A stretch of DNA of 64,000 nucleotides from UBA4656 sp002405525. Its GTDB lineage: Bacteria > Pseudomonadota > Gammaproteobacteria > Xanthomonadales > Ahniellaceae. The stretch covers positions 1 through 64,000 of the forward strand of contig DAIMGT010000013.1 of the NCBI GenBank assembly GCA_036723735.1, in the 5' to 3' direction. The notes under the pieces are model-generated. The model was given only the letters and a program-made list of their open reading frames with translations. It was not told the DNA's origin and made no database searches. This document shows, one piece after another, positions 24,760 through 35,362 of the stretch. The position numbers and the translations under genes were made by a program. Numbering within the stretch: the first letter of the stretch is position 1; the number at the start of each line of letters is the position of its first letter.

Positions 24760-25373
24760 TCGATCGCGACCCGCTGTTCGATCGCCTGCGCCGCATCGGC
24801 CACCCGCTGGATGCGCCGCCGCTCGGGGCCCCCTGGAACGAGGCGGAACTGACCGACCTGATCGGTCCGCCGCAGGACCTGTGCGAGGCGGCCGTCCTGG
24901 TGCCGGTGGTCGACCGCGGCGGCTCGCCGCACCTCCTGCTGACCCGCCGCACCGACGGACTGCGTCACCACGCCGGCCAGATCAGTTTCCCCGGGGGGCG
25001 GATCGAAACCGCCGATGGCGGGCCGCTGCAGGCCGCGCTGCGCGAGGCCGAGGAGGAGATCGGACTGCCGCGCGACGCCACCGAGGCGGTGGGATACCTC
25101 GACCCGCTGGCCACGATCACCGGTTTTCGCGTGGTGCCGGTGCTCGGCCTGGTGCGCGGAGCCCCGCCGCTGCGGCCCGATCCGGGCGAGGTGGCCGAGG
25201 CCTTCGAGGTGCCGCTGGCCTTCGCGCTCGACCCGGCCAACCTCGCCGAGCACCAGCGCGAGTTCCGCGGCCGCATGCGTCGCTATCATGCGATCCACTG
25301 GCGCCATTACGAGATCTGGGGCGCCACCGCGTCGATGATCGCCAACCTGTCGCGCCGACTGCGCGAGGAGTGA
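24756..25373 (+). CDS. Nudix hydrolase, CoA pyrophosphatase type (NudL-like)
   Basis: The 205-residue protein has a UPF0035 segment in LLTRRTDGLRHHAGQISFPGG, directly followed by a Nudix box of the form G-x5-E-x7-REAEEEIGL. That combination is typical of CoA pyrophosphatases, which hydrolyse coenzyme A or acyl-CoA to phosphopantetheine and 3',5'-ADP. It overlaps the DUF1289 gene by four bases and is followed six bases later by sseA. A small operon of three is likely. Confidence 0.88.
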   Translation: MIDRDPLFDRLRRIGHPLDAPPLGAPWNEAELTDLIGPPQDLCEAAVLVPVVDRGGSPHLLLTRRTDGLRHHAGQISFPGGRIETADGGPLQAALREAEEEIGLPRDATEAVGYLDPLATITGFRVVPVLGLVRGAPPLRPDPGEVAEAFEVPLAFALDPANLAEHQREFRGRMRRYHAIHWRHYEIWGATASMIANLSRRLREE

Positions 25374-25378
25374 CCAGG

Positions 25379-26233
25379 ATGCTGCCGCCGGTGATCGAGG
25401 CCCACGCTGCCGCCACCGCGCTGGCCGCCGGCGCGCGCGCGGTGGACTGCCGCTTCGACGTGGTCGCGCCGGGGGGCGACACCTCGCGTGGCGAACGCGA
25501 CTGGCGGGCATCGCACGTTCCGGGTGCGGTGTACGCACACCTCGACCGCGACCTCGCCGACCTGTCCGTGGGTGGCCGCGGGCGCCACCCGCTGCCCTCG
25601 GAGTCGGCGCTCGCCGCCACGCTCGCGCGTTGGGGCATCGGGCCCGCCACGCCGGTGGTCGCGTACGACGACGGCAGCGGCGCCATGGCGGCGCGGCTGT
25701 GGTGGCTGCTGCGGCTGGCCGGGCATGCCGACGCCGCGGTGCTCGACGGCGGCATCGCCGCCTGGCGCGCAGCGGGCCTGCCGGAGGAATCCGGCGCGCC
25801 GGCGATCGCGCCGGTCTCGCATCCGGTGCGCTTCGACGCGAACGCGATCGCGTGCAGCGACGAGGTGCTCGCGCTGGTTGGTGATGCGTCGCGAGTGCTG
25901 CTCGACGCGCGCGCTGCGCCGCGCTTCCGCGGTGAGGTCGAGCCGATCGACCCAGTGGCCGGCCACGTGCCGGGTGCGGTCAACCGGCCGTTCCAGAACA
26001 ACCTCGGCGCCGACGGCCGCTTCAAGCCGGCCACCGTGTTGCGCGCCGAGTTCGAGTCGCTGCTCGACGGCCGCGACCCGCGGCGTGCCGTGCTGATGTG
26101 CGGCTCCGGCGTCACCGCCTGCCACAACCTGCTGGCGATGGCGCACGCCGGGCGCGATGGCGCGCGGGTCTATGCCGGTTCCTGGAGCGAGTGGATCGTG
26201 GACCGATCGCGACCGGTGGCGCGCAGTGCGTGA
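25379..26233 (+). CDS. sseA: 3-mercaptopyruvate sulfurtransferase (two rhodanese domains)
   Basis: The 284-residue protein has two rhodanese domains. The first (about 5-125, with PGAVYAHLDRDLAD) is inactive. The second (about 155-280) carries the active loop CGSGVTA, whose sequence marks mercaptopyruvate rather than thiosulfate as donor. FRGEVEPIDPVAGHVPGAVNRP and VYAGSWSEW are the usual SseA/MST blocks. It lies six bases after the Nudix gene. The 252 bases that follow contain no gene I can support. Confidence 0.92.
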   Translation: MLPPVIEAHAAATALAAGARAVDCRFDVVAPGGDTSRGERDWRASHVPGAVYAHLDRDLADLSVGGRGRHPLPSESALAATLARWGIGPATPVVAYDDGSGAMAARLWWLLRLAGHADAAVLDGGIAAWRAAGLPEESGAPAIAPVSHPVRFDANAIACSDEVLALVGDASRVLLDARAAPRFRGEVEPIDPVAGHVPGAVNRPFQNNLGADGRFKPATVLRAEFESLLDGRDPRRAVLMCGSGVTACHNLLAMAHAGRDGARVYAGSWSEWIVDRSRPVARSA

Positions 26234-26485
26234 GACGCGGTGAGGCGGCAGCCGCTGCCGCGGGCCGGGAAGGGTCCGCTCGCGCGGCGTACCGACCAGC
26301 GCCCGATGGCTGGGAGCGCGCGCTCCGGCGGCGGTCTCGCGACGCAACTGACGGGCCGGACGCGGACGCCACCCCCTGCTCCGGGTGGCGGGTTCGGCCG
26401 GGATGCTCGCCGCTGCGGGGAGTGATCGCAATGCGCGTGACGCACCCGGCAGCGCTGCGAGGCCCTGTGCGCAGTCGCCGCGGCC

Positions 26486-27241
26486 TCAGCCCTTGGCCCT
26501 CAATCGCGCCACCAGCGCCTTCAAGGTTTCCTGCGTCTCGTGGCTGAACCAGCGATCGAGGAAGGCCTCGTCGTCGGTGCGCTGCGCGGCGTCCAGTGCC
26601 GCGTGCAGGTCGGCGCGGGCAAGGCGTCGTGTTTCAGCCATCGCCTCTGGCGGCAGAGCGAGGTGGGCGTGGCACCAGTCGAGGGCGTGGGCGACCACGG
26701 TGTCTGGTGCGGCGAGTTCGTCGACGAAGCCGATGCGGTGCGCCTCCATCGCTTCGATCATCGCGCCGGCGACCAGCAGGCGCTCGGCGCGGTGCGCGCC
26801 CAGAAGGCGGCGCAGTGCGAACTGGATCACGTCCGGCACCGACAGGCCGACCTGCACCTCGTTGAGCCCGATGCGAAACGGGCCGTCCGCCATCACGCGC
26901 CAGTCGCAGAACAGTGCGAGTACCGCGCCGCCGGCTGGGCTGTGGCCGCCGATGGCGGCGGCGACCGGCAGCGGGCTGCGGCCGATCGCGCCCATCAGGC
27001 CGTTGAAGTCGGCCCAGAAGGCGCGCATCGCGGTCCGATCGAGCGCCAGCAGCGCGGGTACGTCCAGGCCGGCCGAAAACAGACCTGGACGGCCTGACAG
27101 AACGATCGCGCGCGCGCCGGATGCCGGCGCGCGCTGGACCGCGTCGCGCAGCGCGCGCGCCAGCGCCGGGTCCAGCGCATTGACGGGTGGGCGCGCGAGC
27201 CGCAGTTCCAGCACCCCGTCGTGGCGGATCGAGTCCAGCAT
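26486..27241 (-). CDS. Enoyl-CoA hydratase/isomerase family protein
   Basis: The 251-residue protein has a crotonase fold: RPPVNALDPALARALRDAV, the first oxyanion segment LFSAGLDVPALLALDR and the second AAIGGHSPAGGAVLALFCDWRVMA. FRIGLNEVQVGLSVPDVIQ follows, where the usual catalytic Glu in the second position is not obvious. This pattern resembles dodecenoyl-CoA isomerase-like members rather than true hydratases. The substrate is unknown. It is divergent from the copper chaperone gene, with 63 bases between the two starts. Confidence 0.82.
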   Translation of the reverse strand: MLDSIRHDGVLELRLARPPVNALDPALARALRDAVQRAPASGARAIVLSGRPGLFSAGLDVPALLALDRTAMRAFWADFNGLMGAIGRSPLPVAAAIGGHSPAGGAVLALFCDWRVMADGPFRIGLNEVQVGLSVPDVIQFALRRLLGAHRAERLLVAGAMIEAMEAHRIGFVDELAAPDTVVAHALDWCHAHLALPPEAMAETRRLARADLHAALDAAQRTDDEAFLDRWFSHETQETLKALVARLRAKG

Positions 27242-27304
27242 GGGCTTCGCGGTCCGTGGATGCGGGGCCGCTATGATACGGCGTCTGCCACTTGGAGTTT
27301 CCCG

Positions 27305-27757
27305 ATGCGCGCCATCGTCGCCGCCCTGCTGCTCGCCGCCTCGTCCCAGGCCGTTGCCAAGGATCCGACCATCGAGCGCGCCTGGATCCGCGAGGCGCCC
27401 CCGGGTGCGCCGGCGATGGCGGGCTTCATGGCGATCGAGGGCGGGTCGCGCGACACCGAGATCGTGGGCGCGCACAGCGCAGACTTCGGGCGCGTGGAGA
27501 TCCACGAGATGCTGGAAGAGGGTGGAGTGATGAAGATGCGCCCGATCGAGCGCCTCGAGGTGCCGGCCGGCGCGCGACTGCCGCTGGCGCCCGGCGCCGA
27601 GCACCTGATGCTGTTCGAAGCCAAGCGTCCGCTGGCCGCGGGCGACATGGTGACGATCACCTTCGAGCTGTCGAAGGGCGACCCGGTCGACGTCGAATTC
27701 GCGGTCGCCAAGGGCGCCCCGGGCAAGCAGGGCGACCACGCGCACCACGGCCACTGA
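27305..27757 (+). CDS. Periplasmic copper chaperone PCu(A)C
   Basis: The 150-residue protein has a signal peptide ending AVA (residue about 18). The mature part is a cupredoxin-like domain with the copper-binding His/Met set: HEMLEEGGVMKMR, then EHLMLF, following the known H(M)-x10-M-x21-H-x-M order. The C-terminus adds a His-rich tail (GDHAHHGH) that may also bind copper. PCu(A)C proteins deliver Cu(I) to cytochrome oxidase. TTGGAG precedes the ATG. Confidence 0.92.
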   Translation: MRAIVAALLLAASSQAVAKDPTIERAWIREAPPGAPAMAGFMAIEGGSRDTEIVGAHSADFGRVEIHEMLEEGGVMKMRPIERLEVPAGARLPLAPGAEHLMLFEAKRPLAAGDMVTITFELSKGDPVDVEFAVAKGAPGKQGDHAHHGH

Positions 27758-27763
27758 GCAGCG

Positions 27764-28185
27764 TTAAGGCGCCTCGGTCGCGTCACCCGCGGCCGCGGCG
27801 AGGACCATTGCCGGCAGCGGGATGCTGCGCCCGCTGGCCGGATCGACCCATACCAGCACGCTGCTGCCGTCCGCGTACGCCGTCGCGGGGTCGGAATCGG
27901 CGGCGATGACGAACGCGATGGTCAGGCTGCTGCGACCCACGCGCTGCACCGACAGCGCGACGCGCAGCGCCGCCGGCCACTCCAGTTGGCGGCGGTAGTT
28001 CACGGTCTGCGCCGCGATCACCGGCGCGCTCGAATCGGTGCGCCATGCGGCAGGCAGGGATGCGAACCAGCGCAGCCGGGCTTCCTCGATGTACGTGGCG
28101 TATACCGCGTTGTTGACGTGTCCGTAGGCGTCCATGTCGCCCCAGCGCACGTCGATGCGCGTCGACAGCAGTTCGCGGCCCGCGC

Positions 28186-28189
<4 letters not shown>
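27764..28189 (-). CDS. Acyl-CoA thioesterase, 4-hydroxybenzoyl-CoA thioesterase-like hotdog fold
   Basis: The 141-residue protein has the hotdog-fold signature VRWGDMDAYGHVNNAVYATYIEEARLRW, with the active-site Asp near GDMDAYGHVNN. This matches the YbgC/FcbC-like thioesterase group, but the acyl substrate is unknown. Its ATG overlaps the uvrA stop (ATGA), so translation is coupled to uvrA. Its 3' end lies seven bases from the convergent copper chaperone gene end. Confidence 0.86.
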
Positions 28190-31032
<2,843 letters not shown>

Positions 31033-31362
31033 GGAATGCGTCGCCGGGGCGAAGGGAAGGGCGGAATCATAGTCGGCGCGGGTGGTTGGGGCGTGTCCGC
31101 TGGGGTCGGTGGCGTGGCGGGTTGGTGGCAGAAGGAAGGGCCCAGCGCCCAGGGCCCGGGGCCCAGAGACGCAGGTAACGCATTGATCCGAATAGCTTCG
31201 TACTCCGGTTAGGGGGCGTCGGCGCATCGATGGCGCGGCGGGTCTGGGCTCTGAGCCCTCGGCCCTGACGACCGCGCGTTCCTTGACGCCAACCCCCACG
31301 CTGCCGCACCATAGATGGCTCGCCGTTACGCGGCGGGAAGAATAACTACAGAGGAATCAACC
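31033..31362. other. Gene-free spacer between divergent uvrA and rplU
   Basis: These 330 bases hold the divergent promoters and, at 31135-31268, a GGGCCCAG-bordered element. TTGACG at about 31274 could be a -35 box for rplU, but I see no well-spaced -10 box. No gene is supported here. Confidence 0.5.
31135..31268 (+). repeat. GGGCCCAG-bordered inverted element, copy 2 (upstream of rplU)
   Basis: It starts with AAGGGCCCAGCGCCCAGGGC and ends with GGGTCTGGGCTCTGAGCCC, with an interior containing GCAGGTAACGCATTGATCCG. Copy 3 at 32001-32136 is in the opposite orientation and shares the borders and parts of the interior. The two flank the rplU-rpmA pair. Confidence 0.6.
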
Positions 31363-31677
31363 ATGTACGCAGTTTTCGTGACCGGCGGGCGGCAGTTCCG
31401 CGCGGTGCCCGGCGAAGTGATCCGGGTTGAAAAGCTGGAGGCCGAAGCCGGCAGCACGGTCGACATCGACCAGGTGCTGATGGTCGGCGACGGCGAGAAG
31501 ATCACCATCGGCACGCCGACGGTTGCGGGCGCCAAGGTCAGCGCAAAGGTGCGCGGCCACGGCCGCCACGACAAGGTCTTCATCGTCAAGTTCCGCCGGC
31601 GCAAGCACCATCGCAAGCAGATGGGCCACCGCCAGCACTACACCGAAATCGAAATCACCGGCATCTCGGGCGGCTGA
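31363..31677 (+). CDS. rplU: Large-subunit ribosomal protein bL21
   Basis: The 104-residue protein starts MYAVFVTGGRQFRAVPGE and contains the family block VKFRRRKHHRKQMGHRQHYTEIEI near its C-terminus. It binds 23S rRNA in the 50S subunit. GAGGAA lies seven bases before the ATG at 31363. It is followed after 12 bases by rpmA, the nearly universal rplU-rpmA-obgE order, though here a terminator and a repeat separate obgE. Confidence 0.97.
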   Translation: MYAVFVTGGRQFRAVPGEVIRVEKLEAEAGSTVDIDQVLMVGDGEKITIGTPTVAGAKVSAKVRGHGRHDKVFIVKFRRRKHHRKQMGHRQHYTEIEITGISGG

Positions 31678-31689
31678 GGAGACCACGTC

Positions 31690-31944
31690 ATGGCACATAA
31701 GAAGGCAGGCGGCAGTACCCGCAACGGCCGCGATTCGAACCCCAAGTACCTCGGCGTGAAGCTGTACGGCGGCCAGGCCGTCGACGCCGGCAACATCATC
31801 GTGCGCCAGCGCGGCACCCAGTTCCACCCGGGCGTCAACGTCGGCCTCGGTCGCGACCACACGCTGTTCGCGCTGGTCGACGGCACGGTCGAGTTCACAG
31901 TCAAGGGCCCGGACAAGCGCCGCACGGTCAACGTGCGCGGTTGA
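31690..31944 (+). CDS. rpmA: Large-subunit ribosomal protein bL27
   Basis: The 84-residue protein has the standard start MAHKKAGGSTRNGRDSNPKYLGVKLYG and the block RQRGTQFHPGVNVGLGRDHTLFAL. Its flexible N-terminus reaches toward the peptidyl-transferase centre. It has a good GAGGAG ribosome site and is followed by a strong terminator. Confidence 0.97.
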   Translation: MAHKKAGGSTRNGRDSNPKYLGVKLYGGQAVDAGNIIVRQRGTQFHPGVNVGLGRDHTLFALVDGTVEFTVKGPDKRRTVNVRG

Positions 31945-31969
31945 CTTTCCGGCAACCGCGGATTGGAAG

Positions 31970-31999
31970 GCCCCGCCTTGTGCGGGGCTTTTCGTTTTT
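31970..31999 (+). terminator. Rho-independent terminator after rpmA
   Basis: The stem GCCCCGC/GCGGGGC (31970-31976 with 31982-31988) has a five-base loop, followed by TTTTCGTTTTT. It ends the rplU-rpmA transcript before obgE. Confidence 0.9.
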
Positions 32000-32000
32000 G

Positions 32001-32136
32001 GCAAGGGCCCAGAGCCCAGGCAATAGCCGGCCGGGCGAGACATATCGCTCGTCCGATGGCGCCGCCCGACCGAAGCCGCCACCATTACGCAACCTGCTTC
32101 TGACTGGGCCCTGTGCCCTGGGCCTTGGGCCCTTCA
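32001..32136 (-). repeat. GGGCCCAG-bordered inverted element, copy 3 (between rpmA and obgE)
   Basis: It begins GGCAAGGGCCCAGAGCCCAG and ends CTGGGCCCTGTGCCCTGGG. Read on the minus strand it runs in the same direction as copy 2, with a related interior (GCAGGTTGCGTAATGG compared with GCAGGTAACGCATTGA). It starts a couple of bases after the rpmA terminator. Confidence 0.6.
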
Positions 32137-32173
32137 GAACCCGAACGGGCCAAGTGCCCTGGGCTCCACTGCC

Positions 32174-33214
32174 ATGAAATTCGTCGACGAAGCCGAAATC
32201 ACCGTCACCGCCGGGGCCGGGGGCAACGGCGCGATCAGTTTCAGGCGCGAGAAGTTCATTCCCTTCGGCGGGCCGGACGGCGGCGATGGCGGCAAGGGCG
32301 GCGACGTCTGGCTGGTGGCCGACGAGGGGCTCAACACCCTGATCGACTTCCGCCACCAGCGGGTGTTCCGCGCCAGGCGTGGCGGCAACGGCATGGGCCG
32401 GCAGATGACCGGTCCGGGTGGCGAGGACGAGTTCATCCGGGTGCCGGTCGGCACCAGCGTGGTCAACGTCAGCACCGAGGAAGAGATCGGCGATCTCACC
32501 GCCCATGGCCAGCGCCTGCTGGTGGCGCGCGGCGGCGACGGTGGCCGCGGCAACATTCACTTCAAGAGTTCGACCAACCGCGCGCCGCGCAAGTCGACGC
32601 CCGGCTATCCCGGCGAGGAACGGCTGATCCGGCTGGAGCTCAAGCTGCTCGCCGACGTCGGCCTGCTGGGCTTCCCCAATGCCGGCAAGAGCACCTTTAT
32701 CCGCGCGGTCAGCGCCGCGCGCCCGCGGGTGGCGGACTATCCCTTCACCACCCTGCACCCGAACCTCGGCGTGGTGCGCATCGAGACCGACCGCAGCTTC
32801 GTGGTGGCCGATATCCCCGGCATCATCGAAGGCGCGGCCGAGGGCGCAGGCCTGGGCATCCAGTTCCTCAAGCACGTCATGCGCACCCGCCTGCTGCTGC
32901 ACCTGGTCGACATGGCGCCGGCCGACGAGTCGATCGACCCCGCCGCGCAGGTGCGCGTGATCGTGAAGGAGCTCAAGGCCTTCGACGCCGAACTGGCCAC
33001 CCGCCCGCGCTGGCTGGTGTTCAACAAAGCCGACCTGCTGCCCGCCGACGAGGCGAAGGCGCGCGCCAAGGACCTCGTGCGGCGCCTGCGCTGGAAGGGT
33101 CCGTGGTTCCTCGTTTCTGCCGCCACCGGCGAAGGCACGCGCGAGGTCTGCTTCAAGGTGATGGAGTTCCTCGACGAACTGCGCCGCGCGGAGCGTGAGG
33201 CAGCGTCGGGCTGA
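32174..33214 (+). CDS. obgE: GTPase ObgE (CgtA)
   Basis: Obg is an essential GTPase linked to 50S ribosome assembly and stress control. The 346-residue protein has the glycine-rich Obg fold (residues 1-158, with GGDGGKGGDVWLVAD), then the G domain with G1 GFPNAGKST at 166-174, G3 DIPG and G4 NKAD. It lacks the acidic C-terminal tail of E. coli Obg, which makes it about 45 residues shorter and is common in other groups. It lies after rplU-rpmA but behind their terminator, so it needs its own promoter. Confidence 0.96.
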   Translation: MKFVDEAEITVTAGAGGNGAISFRREKFIPFGGPDGGDGGKGGDVWLVADEGLNTLIDFRHQRVFRARRGGNGMGRQMTGPGGEDEFIRVPVGTSVVNVSTEEEIGDLTAHGQRLLVARGGDGGRGNIHFKSSTNRAPRKSTPGYPGEERLIRLELKLLADVGLLGFPNAGKSTFIRAVSAARPRVADYPFTTLHPNLGVVRIETDRSFVVADIPGIIEGAAEGAGLGIQFLKHVMRTRLLLHLVDMAPADESIDPAAQVRVIVKELKAFDAELATRPRWLVFNKADLLPADEAKARAKDLVRRLRWKGPWFLVSAATGEGTREVCFKVMEFLDELRRAEREAASG

Positions 33215-33283
33215 CCGCGGTGGGCCAATCACGGAGGCGCCTGCGGACCGGACTGGCGGCCTGCCGGTGCACGCCGATCCCGG

Positions 33284-34657
33284 TCAGCACGGTTCGAAGC
33301 CGTCCTTGAATGCCAGGTCCGGCGTCTGCTGCAGCCCGCTGTCGCTGTCGAGCGTGGCGCCCAGTGCGGGGGGCGTGCCGATGCAGGTCTGCACCGCGCC
33401 ACGATCGTCGTTGACCTCCTGGACCGAAGCGGCGCGACTGCCGATCGCGAGGAAGCCCGGCGCGAGGGCGACCGAACTGCCGAAGGTGAACTGGCGCAGG
33501 GAGTCTCCCGGAACAAGCGGCACGCCCGGCGTCATGATCGACCGCAGCGGCCACGCCCCGGCATCCTGTTCGAACAGGTAGGCGCGGCCGCGGAACAGGA
33601 TGCCTTCGACCGACGAGTTGGGTGCGCCGATGAGGGCGCGGCCATTGCGCTGCGCCACGTAACCGAACTGCTTGGCGAACTCGGTCGGTCGTGGATCGTC
33701 CGGCGGCAGCAACTTGGTCTCCAGCGACCACGCCGCGCCACTGCGGCGGAACACATAGGCCGCCCCGCGCTCGCCGAACGTCGGGCTGGCCGGCTGCAGG
33801 GGAGCGCCGACCAGCGCGATGTCGCCTTCCAGCGCGAGCCTGCCGCCGAAGTCGTCGAAAAGGGTCTGGTCCGCCGCGAACAGCATGGTTTGCAGGACCC
33901 AGCCGACGTCGGAGGAAGCACGGAACCACGCGCGCAGCCGGCCCGGGGCGCCCAGCCGACTGGCGAGCACCGTGAGGCCCGACACCGCGACCGAACGCAC
34001 CACGCCTTCATTGGCGACCGGAGACGCGGCCGCCAGGCGTTCGCCGCGGGCCCAGGCGCCCGCGCCGCGGGCGAAGACATAGACACGGCCCGCCGCACCG
34101 ATCGATCCCACTTCATCCAGCGGCGCGCCGATCGCCGCAGTGTCTCCGTCCAGCGCGACCGCCGCGCCGAAAAAGTCGCCATCGGCGAACGCATCGTCGT
34201 CGGGCCCGCCGGTCAGGACCTGGACCTGCGCCCATGCGCCCACCGTGCGTTCGAAGACGTGTACCGCCCCCTGCACCTCGCCGGCGGGGCTCGACGCGTC
34301 GGGATGGCCGACGAGGATCGTGTCGCCGTCGATCGCAACGGCCTTGGCGAAGCCCGAGGCGAATCCGAAGGATGGGGGCGGTCGCAGGAAGCCCTGTTGG
34401 ACCTATTGGCCGTCGGCAAACACGAACACGTCTGCCGCGCCGACGGCGGTCAACTCGCCAGCGACGTCGATCTGGTAGCCGGGCACGCCGACGACCAGCG
34501 TGTCGCCATCCGCGCCAAGCACCGACCCGAAACGATCCCCGGGGTTGCTCGCGGCGGCAATCGGCGCCATGCCTATGCCGAGGATGACGAAGATCGCCGC
34601 GACGGCGAGCCTGGCGAGTGGGGTGGCTATCGCGGGGGCGGCATCTGCAGGGCCCAT
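33284..34657 (-). pseudogene. Secreted FG-GAP/integrin-alpha-like repeat protein interrupted by an in-frame amber codon
   Basis: Two minus-strand open frames (34657-34403 and 34402-33284) are in the same frame and separated only by a TAG at 34405-34403. The first part has a signal peptide and one beta-propeller blade (GDRFGSVLGADGDTLVVGVPG). The second continues with further FG-GAP-like blades of the form GDTAAIGAPLDE..GRVYVF. The codon before the TAG ends ..FADGQ and the reading after it is VQQGFLRPP, so the stop probably replaced a Trp or Gln codon. The protein ends ...DLAFKDGFEPC, a Cys-terminal tail common in secreted propeller proteins of these bacteria. It is either a recent pseudogene, a suppressed stop, or a base-call error. 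Confidence 0.8.
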
Positions 34658-34754
34658 GCGGGCGGGCTCGGCGGCGAGGTGGACCTCGCTCGCGTCCCCT
34701 CACGCCGTGCGGCGCGCGATCCTGTCACGGCCCTGCATCGCCGCCGCGCGGCCC

Positions 34755-34782
34755 AAAAAAAAGCCGGCTTGTGCCGGCCTTT
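34755..34782 (-). terminator. Rho-independent terminator after rpsT
   Basis: On the minus strand GCCGGC-ACAA-GCCGGC is followed by eight T, 24 bases after the rpsT stop. It separates rpsT from the FG-GAP gene. Confidence 0.92.
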
Positions 34783-34805
34783 TCGAGACACCCCTTGTTC
34801 CTTCG

Positions 34806-35069
34806 TCAGGCCATCGCGCGGATGCGCGCGCTGAATCGGCTCTTGTGGCGATTGGCTTTGTTCTTGTGAATCAGGCCCTTGCCGGCGTAGCGGTCGAGCA
34901 GCGAGGTGGCTGCCACGAGCGCGCTCTCGGCGCCGGACTTGTCGCCGGACTCGATCGCCTTGACGACCTTCTTCACCGCGGTACGCACCATCGAGCGCTG
35001 GCTGGCGTTGCGGGCATTGCGCTTGACCGCCTGGCGGGCGCGCTTCTTCGCGGATTTGATGTTGGCCAA
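34806..35069 (-). CDS. rpsT: Small-subunit ribosomal protein bS20
   Basis: The 87-residue, Lys/Arg/Ala-rich protein starts (L/M)ANIKSAKKRARQAVKRNARNA and ends HKNKANRHKSRFSARIRAMA, exactly the bS20 pattern and length. The start codon is TTG at 35069. E. coli rpsT also begins with UUG, which limits its expression and is linked to autoregulation, so the rare start is probably functional. It lies divergent to murJ, as in other gammaproteobacteria. Confidence 0.96.
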   Translation of the reverse strand: MANIKSAKKRARQAVKRNARNASQRSMVRTAVKKVVKAIESGDKSGAESALVAATSLLDRYAGKGLIHKNKANRHKSRFSARIRAMA

Positions 35070-35362
35070 GGGAAATCTCCGTACCGTTAGGGGTGCAGAA
35101 AACGGGGCGGCAGTATCCCAGACGATCGGGCGCGGGGTCAAATCGGCGGCCGCAGACCGGGCCAAGTGGCTGTCGCGCCAGGGAATCGCCCCGACCCGGG
35201 GGCTGTGAAGCTGGCGTCGGAAAGGCGACCATGGGCGGGCATCGACGTGCTCCGCCCCCCCCAAACGGGCAAAAGGAGCGCAGCGCGTTGCGCCGCCGCC
35301 GGCCGCTGCGGTGCAATGCACTGCGCTCCCTGCGCCCTACGTGGTCCGCCCAAGGCCCTGCC

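Noticed and set aside
34403..34657. Separate small secreted protein of 84 residues
   Set aside because: Its sequence continues in the same frame after the TAG as FG-GAP blades, so it is better read as the first part of one interrupted gene.
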